Position numbers and translations under genes: made by a program
In this document: one piece after another, positions 37,801 through 52,800 of the stretch
Layout: each line of letters begins with the position of its first letter
How positions within the stretch are numbered: position 1 is the stretch's first letter
Notes under the pieces: generated by a model
Database searches by the model: none
What the model saw: only the letters and a program-made list of their open reading frames with translations
What the model was told of the DNA's origin: nothing
Assembly: GCA_028564705.1 (NCBI GenBank)
Contig: JAPXFQ010002662.1
Location: forward strand, 1,860,001 to 1,924,000
Origin: Apricaphanius iberus
Lineage: Eukaryota > Chordata > Actinopteri > Cyprinodontiformes > Aphaniidae
DNA length: 64,000 nt
Direction: 5' to 3'

Positions 37801-40800
37801 CGTGTTGCAAACCGCTTATAAAGCCAGGATGACGCTAACAACATGTCAGGTTGATCTGTTTTGTGAAATGCCACTAATCTTTATTTTGTTTTGTGCTCTT
37901 TGTGTTTTGTGTTGTCATTTTTTTTACTCCTCCCTTTTGTGTTCCTCTGCTGCGTCTCCTGCATGACTATGGTGTTAAATTCACAAAATGTTGGAATCTG
38001 ACCTGCCTGAACCTCTGAATCAATATCTTTGTCAATGATTCCAAACAATTTTCTCCCAAATGTTATTCCCTGATTTTGGTGATTTTTTCCCCTTGTCCGG
38101 TTGTTTTTTGGTGGAATGAACTTGCTCTACTTGTCTTTCGCACCTCTCCCACCGCACACGGTCTGGCCATCACTTCCTCTTATTACTTTCCACTCCGTGG
38201 TTGTAGCCCCCCCTTCACTACCATGCTCACCCCCTCCTTCCTGTCTAGACCCTTCCCACCTCTCACAGGCCTCACCCCTACATCATAGACATGGTGACGG
38301 AGGCATGCACAGCCAGGGTGAGACACTTTTTTTCTATTTACTGGTCAATTCACACACATCTAAACTGAAGGGTGAAATATGCTATACTTTATCTCGCATT
38401 TGTTTTCTCCTTGCAGAAAAGAAAATCTAAATGTGCCCTTACTATGACCTTAAAAAAGGCCTTAATGTTCACAAAAAAGTTGTTCTTACTGTTGGGGTAA
38501 TTACCAAGGATGTAGTTATGTGGCTATTAAAAGTTAAAAGGACTGCTTATGGCAGTCAATAAGATTAATAATTTATGGAAAATTATTATTATTTGGGGAA
38601 CCACCTTTATCAGGAACTATTTTAGTAGCCAAATGTCTATATCAGTCTCCTAATCTGAATGAATTCTTTGCCGTCTATTGACCATAAACTTTGCAATATG
38701 TGTGTGTTGAACAAGAAAGACAACGGTTACTTTCCAAGATACAAAATTTTATTTAAAAAAAGAAAAATAAGAAGAACATTTTAATCACCAAGCTAGAAAA
38801 AAAAGAACACACTACTGATTAATATAAATCAATAGCTAAAATGAAAGAACACAAAAAGATGAACATATAATAAGATGAGAAACCATGGATTCTGGTGTCA
38901 CAGTTCTAGATGAATTTGGATGTTTTAAGAACCAAAGACTTGCTGGAATGAAAATGAATTACTTTTAGTTATTTTGATTTGTTTAATTAATTTAGCACCA
39001 CTGGCTTATCTCTAAACCAATAAGCAATGTAAGAAAACACGAAACATTCGTTGGCTTAAGAAGTGTTATGTTTAAAAATTGTCTTGATAAGAGTAATTTA
39101 CCTTTGGTGGATTACTTAATTCATGGATCGATCACGACAGTAAAACAATCTAATTCCCATATTTTGATCAAATAGGGAGAGTTCAAACACGGCTAATAAG
39201 ATTAGTTTCTGTTCTTAAACAATCTAATTTTAAACCGAGTTCTGTTTGAACCGTTATTAGCGATCTTTGTTCATGAAACGCCGGCCTGAACCAACATGTG
39301 GGCTTGGTTAGCTTTTGCTGTCTGCGACCTACATGGGGCGTTTGAGTGGTTCAAATACATTTATTAAACATTAACCAAAAAAAGGAATAGCTCAAATTAC
39401 AGGATTTAAAACAGCTCTTTGTTGGAAAAAGTCTTTTAAAAACATTAATTACGCCCCTGCCCAAACAGACCATATGAACGTTTAAAATCCTCCGAGTTGC
39501 TGCACGTCGATGTGGAAAGGGGAATGTTTAAACTCCCCATTCATAGCTGTTAGGCACATTTTAAGTGACAAACTGGAGTTAATTAGGAGTTACTGACAGC
39601 GCTGGTGAGTGGGTCACTTGTGAAACTTCTTGCTGGAATCACTAATCCAGCTAGCAGCGGTGGGAAGCTCCTGGCTCTGGCTTCTCCTGGCTGGCTGCGT
39701 GGTGATCAGCATCCACCTTTTAACAGTACCTTTTTGCAGCTTTCCAGTTGGTGGCTAAATGGGGATTCTGGTTGTTTCGGCTCTCGGCACACGTGGCTCA
39801 CAGCTCCCGTTTCTCAGCAGTCTGAAACTCAGAGGGGTTTTGTCGGGCTCTGGGGATAAACAACGTCTTTGTTTATCAATGTTCAAGATTCACCTGGAGT
39901 GTTTTTTGGGTTACTTTGGAGCAAGTTTCTGCCAGAAACTCAGACCTCCCTCCGCTAGCGATGGAAGATGGTTGGAGATGATCGGCTGTTGCTCCCCAGC
40001 CGGCAGAACGCACAAGAACGAGCGGGTGGAAGCGGGCTGTATTTATAGATTTCCCCGCCCCCACATCCTGTGGGGCGAGAGCAGAGTAACGCCACCTGAT
40101 GGCTGTGTGTGACCCAACATTACTATCGTAAAACTTTTTTGAAGTCCATTTTTCATGTCCATCATTCACCTTTTCAGATAATATCTCAGTTGCTTTTATC
40201 CATAAAGGAAGAATCCGCAAATAGACAAATGTTGCACTAGTAATTTCGAATAGTGTTCCAAAGAAAATCTGCTTATAGGAGGATCTGAATACTGAAACAC
40301 GAATAAGCGAACACTGTAGTAATTTTTCAATTTTTTAGATAGAAGTGTAACTGGAAAGGATCTTCCAGTTCCTCTACTGTTGCTTTTTTCAAATCTTGTT
40401 TCAGTGGTGTCATTTATAAAATATAGACTAAAATGTCTATCAATCTAGTTAGCTGGCTATCCAGTATATTATGCAACTCCAATGCAGTGTCCTTTGATTC
40501 ACTTACTCGTCTAGTCTACCAGCTACCACCTGGCCTCCTCCTCATGGGATGTGACCTGAAAGTAATTCTCCCATCTTGCTCTTTAAGGGTGCTTCAGTAG
40601 CTTAGATGCTGGAGCACAAAGGAGATGAACAGCTAAAAAGCTTAGAGTACCATGCACTAGTGCTGTACAATACTGCAAAATTTTGTATCGATCCGATACC
40701 AAGTAAATACAGGGCTAGTATTGCAGATACCGATTCTGATACTTTTAGTACTATCATAGAGATTTGTTTAATTGTGTGTGAATGTATCATCACTTTGAAA

Positions 40801-43800
40801 ACAACTTGAATATTCATGATTATTTTGTAAGTTTTCCTTTAATAGATCATGTATATGATGATGATAATAATGGTAATAAGGAATACGAATGTTGTTTTGA
40901 CAGTTAATATAAAAGATTTATTCAGCCATTTTCAAATTTCAGGATTGGGGTATAGCTATGAATTTTGTGTAGGTAGCAGCATATCTATTTTTTCAATTAC
41001 AGTGAAAAGTATATTTTTATTTGGACTGGCTGAAAATGTTCTCTATGTGACTGTCTGAATAGTAGTAGCAATAATATACTAAATTATTGTAACCAATAAC
41101 ACTGAAAAATGCCATTAGCCTATCATTAAATCTTATTTTCAATTCACTAAAAGCTACCTGGATATTGTTGTTGCCCATACTGAAACGCCTCTGCAAGGGA
41201 CGGCTGTCTCGGTGCTGGGGAGCTGCATTCCCTCTCTTCGTCCTTCTTTTGGCTCTGCTGCACCTAAGAGTTTTGGTTGGGGTGTGTTTTAATATGCTTG
41301 TACAGGTTTGTGGCGTTGCTATAGTACCATACTTGTTTCCTGCAAACATTATAGGTTGCAGTGGTTTAGTCAAGGACTGTGAAATAGCTCCAAACAGTGC
41401 TCCTCTTTCGCTCTGCATTTGCTCGCTCACCTCGGCTCGCCTCGCACTTTAGTAGAGTTGTGTGTTGCAGTGGAAGGGGGAGGGGCTTAGCGGCAGTGCA
41501 AGGGTGGGAGCTGAGTGAGATCTGAGCAGCAGCAGCATGAATGAAAGGAGAGAGGAGCGCTGGAGCGGCCACTTGGAGTTGTACTGAGGAAAAACTGAAA
41601 CTTAAGGATCGATCTCGTCACGCAGCTATCGATCAATACTCAATAACAACGTTAGATCGATACTATCGGTATTTTAGATTGATCCGCCCAGCCCTACCAT
41701 GCACACAAAAAACACAACAAAAAGTCAACTTTAACATCAACACAGCATCTCAATAAATTGTGATCAGATATATTCACATGCAGAAGCAGTGCAGTTTCTT
41801 GTTGACATATTAATATTCAATTTATTTAATAATAACTAATAATACTGAATAAATATATTCATGTATATAAGTAGATTTTGAAATGATAAACTGCTGAAAC
41901 CAAATCTGTTATGTCGCTTCTGTGTCTCTCGCATGTATTTCCTGTTATGGCTCATAGATGTTTTGAAGTGAGAATGTATAATGATGTATAACAAAAAGCT
42001 TCTGTACCTTTCTTACTCCAAAGGCTGAGAGCTTTGAAAATTCTTTGGCTTTCTTTAGCTTTGTACATGTGGGGAAAAAATAAATCATGGAACACATGTC
42101 AAGAGTCTACATTATCCTTCAGTGCATTATCTACTGAATGCCATTTTTTGTATCTTATTAGCTTTTTGAGAAAAAAATACTTTGTGTTGGCAAACAGTGC
42201 AGGCTTTGCTGATATTCATAGATTAATCTAAATTAAATTTGTTTTCCCAAAAGTTTTTTTTTCAACTCCAGTTCATTATTATAAGTTAAATATGTAGAAA
42301 TTATTAGTTCTTTTTTTTTGTGCGTCATGTAGTTTTTCTAAAGCTCTTTGGAGCATACATCAGTATGCTCCAAAGAGCTTTAGAAAAACTGATACCAGAA
42401 CCCTTCTACTACAACAGTTGTACTTAAAAATGCCTGTTTGACAAAATTACAAATATTTGAAGTCTGTAAAATCATACAGTTTTAAAATAGACAATGTGGA
42501 TCATGTGCTCTATTAAATTGCATTTGATTGTAAAGCGCTTTGAGTGGTCAGTAAGACTAGAAAAGCGCTATATAAGTTCAGTCCATTTACCATTTAACAA
42601 TTTTTCTCCCTTGCGAAATGCCTGGCCGTTTTGGATTAGACGCTTTGGTTTGTGTTTCTGTATGCGTGTCTGTATAAAGCAGGCCAGATCAAACGGGAGC
42701 TTTGCCGCATCTGCTTTCATCTCCAGCTGTTCATGTTTTGCAGACACATGCTGTCCCACTCAGGCAACTGAGGGATGACGATCAGGGCGTTTTCATGCAG
42801 CAAGAGAACGTCGAATTTATGCCTTAGTTCAACTGAAATCGGGCTTTTGAAATGCATGTATATACATTACCTTAGCTCAACTTTAGTCAAAACCAAAATG
42901 CAGTTTGTGAATTGGACTAAGGTACCCAGGTAACAATTGGAGAATCAAATTTCTCTGCATGTGAATGTCTGTCAGGAGAAGCTGAGCTTTTGGTGGCCTG
43001 GACACTACCTCTTCGGAAAGTAATGAGACCAAGGTAGTAGAACCAACAACAACAGAAAGAGCATCAACCACAAGTGTAACACAATTAAAACAGTGCACCA
43101 CTTACAACATGTTCCGTGCTGCAGTGTTGTTGTTGTCCATTTCTTTGTTAATTTAACATATCTTTCTTTTAATCCATCTGCTTCATTGACTGTAGCATTT
43201 TTTAAATATCTGTGTAAATTTAGTCCAACCGAAGAATGTCAGCTTGAAAGGGTACATGTCGCCACCTAGCATCGCAGAATGAAACTCACTTCATTCACTT
43301 ATTCGATTTTCTGAGCGACCTGTATACTGGGACTTAACCTGCAACTCTGGCTAAGCCATTAAACCTAGTTTATGTTTCTTTTTTTTGACGGAGACTGATT
43401 GACACAACGCCATTATCCATCAATGCAAAGGCTCTCCCTCACCTACAAAAGGACGCACGGAATAGAGCCCCATTTTTTAACTATCAATCCCTGTCATCGG
43501 AGAGTGTATACCTGTGATTGGTCAATTCAGTAACAGCCAGAGATTGCTTCACGAGAATGGTGCTCTATAGTTGCTGTAATCAGTAGTTAATGCAGCGTTT
43601 GGCCACTACATCCTTTATATTGAAAGGATAATTTATCTAATCTATTCTCACGCAAATTTTGAACACAAGGAGGTGTAGGAAAACAACAAACAAGACTAGA
43701 GTATTCTATGAGCTGAACTTGTAGTAAAAAGCTTTACTTAACTTACTTTCTGTCATCCATTGCTCCTTGAGGAAGAAATGTGTTCACAAGCCTAGTAAAA

Positions 43801-46800
43801 AACTGAAACAACGTTGTGATAGTAGGCAGAGATGCCATGAAAAGTTAGCACTCACTGCTGTCTTGGTCGAACAACTTTGAAAAAACAATGGAGAGTGGAG
43901 AGGAAAAAAAACGCAAAACCATAAACGAAAAATGTCTCTGTCAATACGTCTGCATCTGAGTTCAAATTTGCGGTCGGAAAAGCATAAACCACGTTTAAGT
44001 CAGGTTACTGCCAAAAGCTCAATTTAGATGTGCATGTAAATGTGCTGACACAACTATATTTACATGTACATTTAGGCTACGTACATGACAGTCTTCCAAT
44101 TGACTAGATGGTAAAAAAATGCCAAAGTCAGTGAGGGCAGATTGAGTAAAAGCAGATTATGCACATTGAGTAAAGAAATGGACAACAACTACCCTTCAGC
44201 AGAGAACAATTTCCAGGTACTGCACTGTATGATTGTGTTACACTCTTTGTTGCTGCTCGGCCTATTATTGTTCCAGCTCTGTGGTCTCATTACTTCCCAA
44301 AGGGGGAATGCTCAAGCTGCTAAAAGCTCTGCTTCTCCCCTTAAAGGCGTTTTCGTGCAGAGAAACTTAAACTTCTAGAATATTCCATGTAAAAGCCTCT
44401 TCATCAACTTCTGTGTTTTTGTTTAGTCACATTACTTGGGTGTCTTAGTCCGATTTCCAAACTCCAAACTTAAGTTGAGCTAAGGTGTTACATGCATTTC
44501 AAAAGGCTGATTTTAGTCACACTAAGGCTATATTTCGGCTTTCTATTCCTGCTTGTAAACGCACAGAGAATGGAAAAGAAGGAATATAGTAAATTTGTAA
44601 TAAATTATATGATATTGAACTGAAAATAAAATCAACAGCAAAGGGAAATTTACAGCTGCAGTCCGGAGAATATATATATGTATCAAAGTTGTATACATCT
44701 TTAAATTGATAGTGGGATTCAATATTATGATAGAAGGCTCCCACATAATTTGTTATTCCTCCTAAATCCAATCTTCCTCCCTATAGACCCCTATGCATTT
44801 CACATTGGCCGCCAAATTGTTTTAGCCACTTGAATTCGAGGTTCTGCCTTGTCGGCTGTCAATTAACATACATTTGCCTCGCACAAATCTTTGTGAATGA
44901 GGCAGTGCACACAGGTCACTCCTGTTTACAGTTGCCATATTGGAAGAGATCGTCCATAATGTGAGGGGCCTTAATAATGGGATTTAAAAAAAACACATCT
45001 CTCCCTTAAATACCACAGAGAGCCGTTTAAAATTAGATTCGACTGTGAATAGACTGGATTTATTTTGCCTGTTCTGAGTTTTACATGAAACCTATTTAAT
45101 ATACAGTCGGGAGTACAAGTATTTGATACACTGCTGATTTTTGAAATTTTCCCACTTAAGAAGCATGTAGGGGTCTGTAATCAAGAGTACTATTCAACTG
45201 TGAGGACAGAATCTAAAAGAAAAATGCAGAAAATCACAGTGGATGATTTTTCAATCATTGATTTTCATTTTATTGCATAACATATGTATTTTAAATATCA
45301 GACAAACAGAACTCAATATTTGGTACGGAAACCTTTCAATTACTGACCTTAGACATTTTCTGTAGTTCATCACCAGGTTTGCACACACTGCAGCAAGCAT
45401 TTTGGCCCACTCCTCCACACAAATCTTCTCCAGAGCATTCAGATGACTTTAGACCAGAAAGCTCCACTTTTGTCTCATCAGACCACATGACCTACTCCAA
45501 TTCCTCCTCTGGATCTTCTAGTTGGTCATTCGGCAAACTTCAGACAGGTCTTGACATGCGCTGGCTTGAGCAGGAGGACCTTGCATGCACTGCAGGACTT
45601 TAATCCATGACAGCGGAGTGTGTTACTGATGGTTTTGTTTTCTTCGAGACTGTGGTCCCAGGTCTATTCAGTTAATTGACCAGGTACTGCCGTGTAGTTC
45701 TGGTCTCATCCCTCACTGTCCTCATGATCATTGATGACCTTTGAGAAGAGATCTTGCATGGCGCTCCAGACCGAGGGAGATTGACCGTCGTCTTGAACTT
45801 CTTCCAGTTTCTAATTATTGCAGCCACAGTTGTTACCTTCTCACCAAGCTGCTTCCCTATTGTCCTGTAGCCTATCTCAGCCTTGTGCAGCTCTACAGTT
45901 TTGTCCCTGATGTCCTTGCACAGCTCTCTGGTCTTGGCCATTATGTAGAGGTTGGAGTTTGTTTGAGTGTGTGGACACATTTCTTTTATACAGGTAACAA
46001 GTTCAAATAGGTGTCGTTGATACAGGTTTCTAGGAGCCTAAATTCTTGCGGTTGAAAGGCGATCAAATACTTATGTCATGCAATAAAATGGAAATGAATT
46101 ATTTAAAAATCATCCACTGTGATTTCCTGCATTTTAGTTTTAGATTATGTACCTCACAGTTGAAGAGTACCTTTGATACAAATTACAGTGAGAAAACGTC
46201 AAAAATCAGCAGTGTATCAAATACTTGTTTTCCCCACTGTATTTGAAAGAAAACGGCACTTGGGAAGCTGCAACGTCTACTTAACACATTATTGGATGAG
46301 ATTTGCAAAACAGCCAATCAAGAAACATAATTCATTTTTTCTTTGTTGCAACAGTGCACATACAGCAGACTGTAAATGTCGGCTTCTGCAGTAGTACTAC
46401 GACAGTTCCCACTGTGCAGATTAATTGCACAATATGTGTTTTTAACTGATAAGATAGACTGTTATAAGCTTTTTTTAGAGGGAGTCTCAAGTATTTGGAG
46501 ATATTATAACTTTTTGTACTCTTCTCCTGACTGATACCTTGGTAGTGTGATCATTCGTAACAGTTTTTTAAGAAAAAACAATAAGAATCAGGAAAAGACA
46601 GAAAAATCCAGCTATAAAAAGCTGAACTTAATTTCAAATTCATTCACTTTATCTGGTGTTAACTCTAGAACTTTAGCTCCTCAAACCTACCAGCATTCTT
46701 TCCAATTTGGAAACAGAATATGGGGACTTTTACTCTCTTTATTTTTTCTCCCGTCACACAACAATTGAGAGATAAAATCTAAAAAATGCTGCTAAACCGG

Positions 46801-49800
46801 CAGAAAGTGAACAGAGTGTGTGTTTATTTCCATCCTGAGATCTGTGAGATTTTAGTTTCTAAAAAACCCTTCAAGTAGAAGAAAGTACCACCTAGGCTAA
46901 GGTCACGGGTTCTCCTCTGTCACTATTTTTGCCCTTTCAATACAGCTGATGAAATGAATCTTATTATCAATGCATCATGATGTGGGCATAAAGATTCTGT
47001 ATCGCTGCATAAGCAAACCATAATTGACTATGTATTTAATATTATTTATTATTGGTTTCCACCTGAGACAAAGATTCTATCCTTATATAACATGAGCATC
47101 AATACATCATAATATCTGACACCTTCTATTTATTTATGAATAGAAGATCAATTGGAATAATCGTGATGCATCAAGATTCATCGTGGTATTGACTTGTATT
47201 GAATCATTGACGTTTTAAATGTAACTTAATTAAATCATAAGTCTTCTGAAGATTTAAACCTCTATTCGATACAGATACTATCTACTGTGCGGTCACATAG
47301 ATCTGTCAGCAATTTCCAATTAATCAAACTCTGAGCTTTGAATAATGAGGTAAGAATAACCGACGATGACAGAATGTCACTCTCCCTAAAGCATGAAGCA
47401 AGTTCAGAACATTAGTCATAATCATAACATGCAACAGATGAACTTCTCATAATACATTGGGGCAAAAACCTATTAAGTCATCCACCAATTGTGCAAGTTC
47501 TCACTATTAAAAAGATGAGAGAGGCCTGTAAATTTCATCATAGGTATACCTCAACTATGAGACAAAATGAGAAGGGGAAAAAAACTGAAATTTTTAAGAA
47601 TTTTGCAAATTATGTTGGAAAAGGTTGACCAGTCTAAACCAATTGATAGGCATCCAAGGGGCAGCTCCAGACTGATTTCTGCTCCTATTGTCATTAGAGG
47701 ACGTTACATTGCTCCTTATGCTGGCTCTCTGTAGGTCAGATAATAAAATACTCAGGTCCTCCAACTGTAGTCTACTAATCATCCCTAGAATTAGAACCAA
47801 ACATGGTGAAGAAGCTTTTTATTCCTGTCTTTTGTACAGAAAACAACTGGTATTGTACAGCTCCCGGTCGTTAGCCACAGTGTTGAGCAGTCTCTCCTTC
47901 ATGTTGAATGAATCACTTTGGCTGGACCTACCCCCTGTGAATTGGGTCAGAGCATCACGTCATCAGGCTCCTGAGTGGTTGACGCGGCGCAAAATGAAGC
48001 TGGAGTTCAGACTTTTTCAACTTAAGCAGACTTTTTCACGCGCTGCAAACGCCTCATTTGTACAAATCCACCGCGCAGATCGAGCAGAAAAGCGTTTTCG
48101 CCACGCAAATCTGCTTCTGACTTGATGCGGGACCCCCTGCCTTGATTCATCGTGCTCCTCCATTGACGTAACATGTAAACCTGACTCTCTGTTCATTTAA
48201 TTCGCTTTTTGTGTGTACGTACTGCAAGAGCGAAAGAGTTTAACTTGCATGTTCATAATATGAAACCCCAAATTCAGTCTGGTCAAATCTATAAGCACAC
48301 ACCTTTCACAATAATTTCATGCTTGCCCTGTGTGCCTTCATTATTCACAACCAGATTATTAAATTCATAAATTCATTGTGAGGTGTAAAGCACTGTAATA
48401 TGCACATTTTTCTCTAGCTTACAAGGCTACTATCAAATGAAGGCAGGTCAGTGTATTCCCACATTCACTTGCAGCACCAGCATTGTTCAGTGTTCCATCA
48501 GTACATCTGCAGCTGCTGTGACCTGAGGGGAGAAGCAGCATGTAAAAACAAGAGAGCTGATTTCATCTGCTCACAAAGTCGGTCACTTTTATAGGTGTTT
48601 TTTTCTTTTTTCTGAGACTATTAATAAGAGAGAGCTGATGTCATCTGCTCACAAAGACGGTCACTTTTAAAACATTTTTTTTTGTTTTTTTGTTTTTTTT
48701 AAGACTATTGTTACCCATACTTTTTTGCAGAGTTTTTTAAACTCTCTTGTGGTATTTAAAGTAAGAGCTAATCTGGAGACAGACAGTGATTTTTCTGATC
48801 CCTTATAGTAGAAACAAGAAAAAAAGTAGTAGTCTGAGTTTATTTACAAAAGGGATAACACATATAAATGAACATGTATTTGTAAATTTCAAAGCTTATA
48901 GCCTACGGCTAATTTACATCTTTGGCCCCTTTGGGAGGTTGATCATCAACATTAACATACAGTAAAATATTCCACCCTTTCATGTATCATTCCCTCCTTC
49001 GTTCTTATACTCCTTGTGTCTATCCTTCCTTGTTTCCAGCCTTCCTGGTATCCTTCCAATTTTGGTGGTTTGGAAAAATACAGTTTGTCTGTTTTGTTTC
49101 TTTTTTAGTTTTGTATGTAAAATGTGCCTAGATCTATCAGAGAGGGCTTTGCTAACATTTGTCTGCAGTTATTACATATTAATACGCAAAGTTGTTTAAA
49201 AAACAGCTCTTTAACCCAGGAACTGAAGTCCAGACAGTCAGTCATGAGCAGCTTTACAAGGAGTGGTTTTCTGTGGATTTTAGAATATACCAAAAATTAA
49301 CATGCATACTTCCATGATTGGTTTATATAGATAAACACCAGACACTCATTCAGGAGCCTCTGCCTCATAAAGCACAACTCCCAGGTGAAGGTCATGTAAC
49401 GCACACCGGTGCATCCCTAATTGTGTGTCCAGCATCTAACTCATGATGTATGAATTCACTGCAGTGGTGCTGCTGCTCCCTCCTGTGGTCACTTATGGAA
49501 CCCCTTATGTATTCAGACTTCCTTTGCTTTATGTTTGCCACAAAGTTCGATTTCTGTCCTTAGAAAATGGGACGAGGAGGTGAATGATTCAGCGCGTTTT
49601 GATTCAGCATCTGTTGGAAGCGTCATCTAACCTCTGAAGTGGCTGCAGGTTTTATTGCAGCTTTTAAAAAGTTCCCTCTTGTACCTCCTGCCCCCTGTGA
49701 TTTTGTGAATGATTTTAACAGTAGGCTTAAATCTGCTCTCGACCTGCTGGCTCCACGTAAAATTGTAAACATACATTCAAAACGTACAGTACCATCGAGA

Positions 49801-52800
49801 AACAAAGCTCTTAAAAAATTAAAGAGCTGCAGGGTGGCAGAAAGGAAAAGGGGTAAAAATAAAATCACAACAAATCCTCAGATATACATAGAACATCTCA
49901 AATCATACAATAGCGCTTTAAGAAATTCCAGAAATACATACTTTTCGAGAAATATCTAAGAACATAAAAATAATCCAAAAATTCAATTTTCCACTATTGA
50001 CAACATCCTTAATCATTGCTCTAATACTTTTCAGAAAACCATCTCAAACACTCTCTGTGAGGAGTTTGCAGACCACTTCAGAGGGAAGGTAGACACCATC
50101 AGATGTAATATTTTATCCTCTCAAACTAACATGGTTTTAGACAAATTTGAATGTATGCCTTTACCAGAGGAAACACTGGACAGTCTTGTTCTGGTGGATG
50201 CTGGGACCCTTGATACATTTTTCTCCTCTGTGGGTCGCACCACAAGAGCCTTGGACCCAATTCGCACACGATTTTTTAAGCAATTTTATGGTTCTTTTAA
50301 AGATGACATTTTAAACTTTATGAATTGCTGCCTTCAGACGAGGGTTTTTCCTGCTGCCTTTAAAGCGGCGGTAGTGAGGCCCCTGCTGAAGAAGAGCAAT
50401 TTAGATTTTAATTATTTAAACAATTACCGACCAGTATCTAACTTAGCATTTTTGAGCAAAGTTTTAGAAAAACGTGTTTTTATTCAACTCAATTGTTTTA
50501 TTCAACTCAATGGTTTTATCAACGCTTATAATTTCCTAGAGAAATTTCATTCTTGTTTTAGGATATAAGACCGCACCGAGACGGCTCTTTTAAAGATTTT
50601 AAATGATTTTAGACTAAACTATGATACTAAGAAGGTGACAGTGTTGGTTCTACTGGATCTAAGCACTGCCTTTGATACAATAGACCACACTATTCTTTTA
50701 ACCTCTTTAAAACAGATCGGCCTCTCTTGTGCTGTTCATAAGTGGTACACATCATATCTCACAGACAGGACTTTAAGTCTAGATACCTCTTCCTCTAAGG
50801 TCCATAAGATAACATGTGGTTTGCCCCAGGGTTCAGTTTTGAGCCCAGTGCTTTTTAACCTGTATATGCTCCCTCTTGGCAGTGTCATCAGAAGACATGG
50901 AGTTAACTTTCACAGTTATGCTTATGATACACAGTTGTACATCTCCATGTCTCCTGATGACACACGGCCAATGGATGCACTTTTTAACTGCATTTTAGAC
51001 ATCAAATCGTGGATGGCAGTACACTTTCTCCAGCTCAACCAGGACAAAACTGAGGTTTTGGTTATCGGTCTTGAGGCTCAGAGAGAGCCTTTTACCAAAA
51101 CTACAATCATTGTCTTTTAATCCTTCTTTACAAGTGAAGAATCTAGGCGTGATTTTTGACTCTGAGCTGTCTTTTATTCCACACATTAAAAATATTACTA
51201 GAATCGGCTTTTATCACCTAAAGAACATCGCTAGAGTCTGCCCAATTCTCTTTCGGGCCAATACGGAGACACTAATCTATGCTTTTACCACCAATAGAAT
51301 CAGAATCAGAATCAGCTTTAATGGCCAAGTATGACACATACAAGGAATTTGACTCCGGCAACTTTTCTCTCCAGTACAGAACTTAAATAAGTGAAGTTAA
51401 AAGACGGAAAAAAAATAAAATAAATAAAAATAAAAATAAAGGATAATATATACACTTAACCAGGGTTATTGTACGGTAAGTATATACAGTAAGTATATAC
51501 AGCAGTGCAGAGTTTTAGTTTATTGTTCCTGTGAGTGGACACACACTCTGTGACTATTCAGAGTTCATCAGAGCGACAGCCTGGGGGAAGAAACTGTTCT
51601 TGTGTCGGGTGGTTTTGGCGTACAGCGCTCTGTAACGCCGGCCTGAGGGGAGGAGCCTAAACAGATTGTGGCCAGGGTGTGAGGGGTCAGTGGTGATTTT
51701 TCTGGCCCTGGCCCGGAAAAGGTCCTCAATGGAGGGAAGATCAGAACCTATGATCCTCTCTGAGGACCTGACTGTTCTCTGCAGTCTGTCCCTGTCTTGC
51801 CTGGTGGCGGATCCGAACCAGACAGAGATGGATGAGGTCAGGACAGACTGGACTATTGCTGTGTAGAATATGGTCAGCAGTTCCTGAGGCAGGTTGAACT
51901 TTCTGAGCTGACGCAGAAAGTACAGCCTTTGCTGGGCCTTCTTCCTTATAGAGTCAATGTGGGAGGTCCACTTCAGGTCCCGTGTGATGGTGGATCCTAG
52001 GAACCTGAAAGACTCTACTGTGGGGACTGGCCTGTTGGTGATTATGAGAGGGGATGTTGCAGGGGGTCTCTTCCTGAAGTCGACTGTCATCTCCACAGTT
52101 TTGAGCGGGTTTAGCTCCAGGTGGTTCTGACTGCACCAGAGGACCAGCTGTTCCACCTCCCTTCTGTATGCAGACTTCAGGAGTTTCACAGAAGGGTCTC
52201 TTGACGTGCAATCAGTGGTGTAAAGGGAGAAAAAAGCAGTGGGGAGAGAACACATCCCTGGGGGGCGCCGATGCTGAGGGACCGGGTGCTGGATATGAAG
52301 TTACCCAGTTTCACCTGCTGCCTCCTGTCAGTCCCTCTTGTCAGTGGATTACCAGGAAACTGGTAATCCACTGACAGGTGGAGGGAGGCACGGTGAGCTG
52401 GGACAGTTTTTGGTGGAGGAGCTCTGGGACGATGGTGTTAAATGCAGAGCTGAAGTCCACAAACAGGACCCGAGCGTAGGTACCTGCACAGTCTAGGTGT
52501 TGCAGGATGTAGTGGAGAGCCATGTTGACTGCATCATCCACTGACCTGTTTGCTCTATAGGCGGGGATCCGTGATTTCCTTCAGGTGGGACAGCACCAGT
52601 CGCTCAAAGGATTTTATGACCACAGATGTCAGGGCAACTGGTCTGTAGTCATTTAATCCTGTGACAGGGGACTTCTTGGGAACCGGGATGATGGTGGAGC
52701 GTTTGAGGCAGGAGGGGACCTCACACAGCTCCAGGGAGTTATTGAAGATCTGAGTGAAGATGGGAGCCAGCTGGTCAGCACAGACTTTCAGACAGGACGG

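Noticed and set aside
38289..38317. Candidate 29-bp exon after CATCATAG with a following GTGAGA
   Set aside because: Insertion between exons 10 and 11 would shift the frame, and the encoded peptide has no LRCH similarity.
41017..41430. 137-codon minus frame in hAT family C
   Set aside because: No transposase motifs; most likely untranslated or noncoding transposon DNA.
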